Of a stretch of 22,030 nt of DNA, positions 20,053-22,030 are shown piece after piece; the first letter of the stretch is position 1; each line of letters begins with the position of its first letter. The stretch is taken from IMG/VR virus record IMGVR_UViG_3300005912_000070, positions 1 through 22,030 of that record; one strand, 5' to 3'. Origin of the DNA: a virus. Below the pieces are notes generated by a model, which saw only the letters and a program-made list of their open reading frames with translations, had not been told where the DNA came from and searched no databases. Both the position numbers and the translations under genes were made by a program.

Positions 20053-22030
20053 ATGGTTGAGAAGAAAAAAGATAAAAAAGATCTTAAAAAAATAAAAGAT
20101 CATAATCCTAGCGATTATATTGAAACAAAGCCAACTATGTCTGAGGCTTTAAAGAAATCCGTGGTAGTAACTTTTGGTAGGTTTAACCCTATCACAGTTG
20201 GTCACGAAAAATTGATAAACAAAGTAATAACCGAAGCTGCGACACGTAAGGCTGATGCTGCAGTTTACATGTCGCATTCTCAAGATTCAAAAAAGAACCC
20301 TTTAAGTTATGATCAAAAAATATCGCTTGGGCAAAAAGCCTATGGTGGAATTGTAAAAAAATCTCCGTCAAGAACAATTATTGAAGTAGCTAAAGAATTA
20401 TCTAAAAAATATAGTACTTTTATACTTGTTGTTGGATCTGATAGAGTCAAAGAGTTTGAAGCACTTTTGAAAAAATATAATGAATTAGATTATACTTTTG
20501 AAAATATTGAAATAGTTTCTGCTGGCGAGAGAGATCCTGACTCTGACGGTGTGTCTGGAATGTCTGCATCAAAGATGAGAAAGGCCGCGGAAACTGGAAA
20601 TGTTGTTTCTTTTAAACAAGGTCTGCCTAAAAAGTTAAAAATATCTGCGGTATCTATAATGAACATGGTTCGTAAAGGTATGAATATTACAGAAGAACTT
20701 GACGAAGAAAATCTTTCAGAAAGAGAACCACTTTCAATTCAACAAAGACGTAAAAGAGCTTTGGTAATGAGAAAGTACAAAACAAAAATAAAAATGGCAC
20801 GTGAAAGATCTAGAAGAAAAATGGCTCCAAAAGAAAAGCTATTAAAAAGATCTAGAAAATCCGCTATTAATTTTATGAGAGACAGGTTATCTAAAAACAA
20901 AAAGTATTCTGCAATGTCAACAGCAGAAAAAATTACTTTGGACCGAAGATTACAAAAAATTCCTGGAAAAGTAATAGATCGTATTGCAACCCGTCTTTTA
21001 CCTAAAGTTAGAACTGCAGAAAAAGAACGTCTTGCCGGTGTTTTAAACCCGCAAAAGAATGAAGATATTTATGATATCAATAATATGTTTGAAACCTTTT
21101 TAGAATCAACATCAACAAAACCACAGGACCCTGATGTAAAAGATATGCCTGGTTCGCAACCAAAAGGTTATTATAAGGGTGTTGAAAAAGATAAAAAAGA
21201 CGATAGAGCTAGACATTTTGCAAAGCACGGTAAAATGGATGATGATAATCCCGACGCGTATAAACCAGCACCCGGTGATAAAGAAGCTAAAACAAAACCG
21301 TCTGTTCATACGAAAAAATTTAAAGATATGTTTGGCGAAAATCCAACTACCAGCGTAGTTCGTAAAAGACCTCATATGGCTTTAGAAAAAAACGGTTCTG
21401 TTAAATTTGACAAGCGGTTTAAAATATTTAAACCAAAAGAAAACTCAGTGAACGAAAGCCATGAAGACTTTAACGAAGATCTTGTAAACCTTATTAACTA
21501 TGTAGACGATTTTGTTATATCAGAAGATTTTGCTATTTTAACAGAATCAGATTCTTCAGCAGCACTTAAGAAAAAAGCAGAGAAAACCGGAATATCATAC
21601 GGCATTCTAAAGAAGGTTTTTGATCGCGGCGTAGCTGCTTGGAGAACTGGCCACAGACCAGGAACAAACCCAACACAATGGGGATTTGCTAGAGTTAATT
21701 CATTTGCTACTAAAGGTAAAGGAACCTGGGGAAAAGCAGATAAAGACTTGGCAGATAAAGTTAGAAAGGAACAGTTTAATTTGACAACAGGAGAAGAGCA
21801 ATTCTTAAACCTTGATGAACAAATTATGCTAAATAAAATTCTTGAAAAAATACACAATCACGTTTTAAAAGGCGAAAATTTAAAAGATGTAATCGAAGAA
21901 ATTGAAACCCTCATGAATACAGGAATTCCAGAGAGGCATTTGGAAGTAGAATACTTAAAAAAATATAATGATGAGTATATACACACCGAAGTACAGAGTG
22001 AAGACAGTGAAAGTTTATTAAAAAGAAACC
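20053..22030 (+). CDS. Large nucleotidylyltransferase-domain protein, 3' partial
   Basis: An open frame of 659 codons runs from the ATG at 20053 off the window end without a stop. After a Lys-rich start, residues 36-180 form a nucleotidylyltransferase fold: VVVTFGRFNPITVGHEKLI (HIGH-like motif, 42-51), FILVVGSDRV (about 123-132) and SASKMRK (171-177, the second substrate motif of cytidylyl/adenylyl transferases). A very basic helical middle (RRKRALVMRKYK...) follows, then FETFLEST, a charged linker, and near residues 510-575 a domain with AAWRTGHRPGTNPTQWGFARVNSF and KGTWGKADKDLADK, seen in many marine phage proteins; I am not sure of its Pfam name. The late promoter and mixed architecture suggest a virion or head-associated protein; the enzymatic substrate is unknown. 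Confidence 0.8.
   Translation, partial: MVEKKKDKKDLKKIKDHNPSDYIETKPTMSEALKKSVVVTFGRFNPITVGHEKLINKVITEAATRKADAAVYMSHSQDSKKNPLSYDQKISLGQKAYGGIVKKSPSRTIIEVAKELSKKYSTFILVVGSDRVKEFEALLKKYNELDYTFENIEIVSAGERDPDSDGVSGMSASKMRKAAETGNVVSFKQGLPKKLKISAVSIMNMVRKGMNITEELDEENLSEREPLSIQQRRKRALVMRKYKTKIKMARERSRRKMAPKEKLLKRSRKSAINFMRDRLSKNKKYSAMSTAEKITLDRRLQKIPGKVIDRIATRLLPKVRTAEKERLAGVLNPQKNEDIYDINNMFETFLESTSTKPQDPDVKDMPGSQPKGYYKGVEKDKKDDRARHFAKHGKMDDDNPDAYKPAPGDKEAKTKPSVHTKKFKDMFGENPTTSVVRKRPHMALEKNGSVKFDKRFKIFKPKENSVNESHEDFNEDLVNLINYVDDFVISEDFAILTESDSSAALKKKAEKTGISYGILKKVFDRGVAAWRTGHRPGTNPTQWGFARVNSFATKGKGTWGKADKDLADKVRKEQFNLTTGEEQFLNLDEQIMLNKILEKIHNHVLKGENLKDVIEEIETLMNTGIPERHLEVEYLKKYNDEYIHTEVQSEDSESLLKRN

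Noticed and set aside
21498-21857. 119-codon frame on the minus strand near the right end
   Set aside because: It is a shadow of the large + strand protein, which has clear conserved motifs there; other minus-strand frames are likewise shadows.
1-22030. tRNA genes, CRISPR arrays, insertion sequences
   Set aside because: Gaps between genes are all under about 150 bases and show promoters, hairpins and terminators only; no cloverleaf, regular repeat array or transposase was seen.

Overview
The window is part of the genome of a T4-like (myovirus) marine bacteriophage. The core is unmistakable: genes for gp33, gp59, gp32, UvsX and gp41 occur in the T4-like order on one strand, and five exact copies of the T4-type late promoter TATAAATA sit in gaps between genes. 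All supported genes are on the + strand, the DNA is AT-rich, and genes abut or overlap by 1-40 bases. The host is not stated by the sequence. A DUF1127 gene, very low GC and the absence of photosynthesis genes other than a bilin cassette suggest an alphaproteobacterium, perhaps SAR11-like, rather than a cyanobacterium; this is inference.

Layout. (1) 23-1099: five small proteins, at least three with a membrane segment. (2) 1109-3637: a consensus sigma70 promoter, then heme oxygenase, a PcyX/PcyA-type bilin reductase, two small unknowns, gp33 and gp59, apparently one operon. (3) 3528-7869: gp32, with an early-type promoter inside gp59 and a late promoter of its own and ending in a CTTCGG hairpin; a small coiled-coil protein; UvsX; gp41 behind its own sigma70 promoter and a structured leader; and a 63-residue protein. 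(4) 7889-11657: a late unit with a 431-residue unknown, then a DUF6267-like gene broken in two. The first piece ends in the N-terminal half of a split intein, the second begins with the C-terminal half, and a free-standing HNH endonuclease gene with its own late promoter lies between. The break falls immediately after KWDG, which I read as the catalytic-lysine motif of a ligase-type nucleotidyltransferase. (5) 11669-12288: a terminator-bounded pair of small genes, the first DUF1127. (6) 12251-20010: a ten-gene glycan operon behind a late promoter: three compact GT29 (sialyltransferase-like) proteins, two capsule-type GT-B-like proteins, two GT-A-like glycosyltransferases, GDP-mannose 4,6-dehydratase, a ColD-type PLP enzyme with His in place of the usual Lys, and a short-chain reductase. 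(7) 20014-22030: a late promoter and a large nucleotidylyltransferase-containing protein that runs off the window.

How it fits together. Early/middle transcripts would supply bilin synthesis together with replication and recombination proteins; gp33 would then help switch on the TATAAATA promoters, which drive the split-intein gene, the endonuclease, the glycan operon and the large end protein. The glycan genes could supply a GDP-linked 3,6-dideoxyhexose and transfer it. The most interesting items are the split intein with interposed endonuclease in a ligase-like gene, the heme oxygenase/PcyX pair in an operon with gp33-gp59, the ColD-type sugar pathway with three GT29 paralogues, and a late promoter whose start falls inside a terminator stem.
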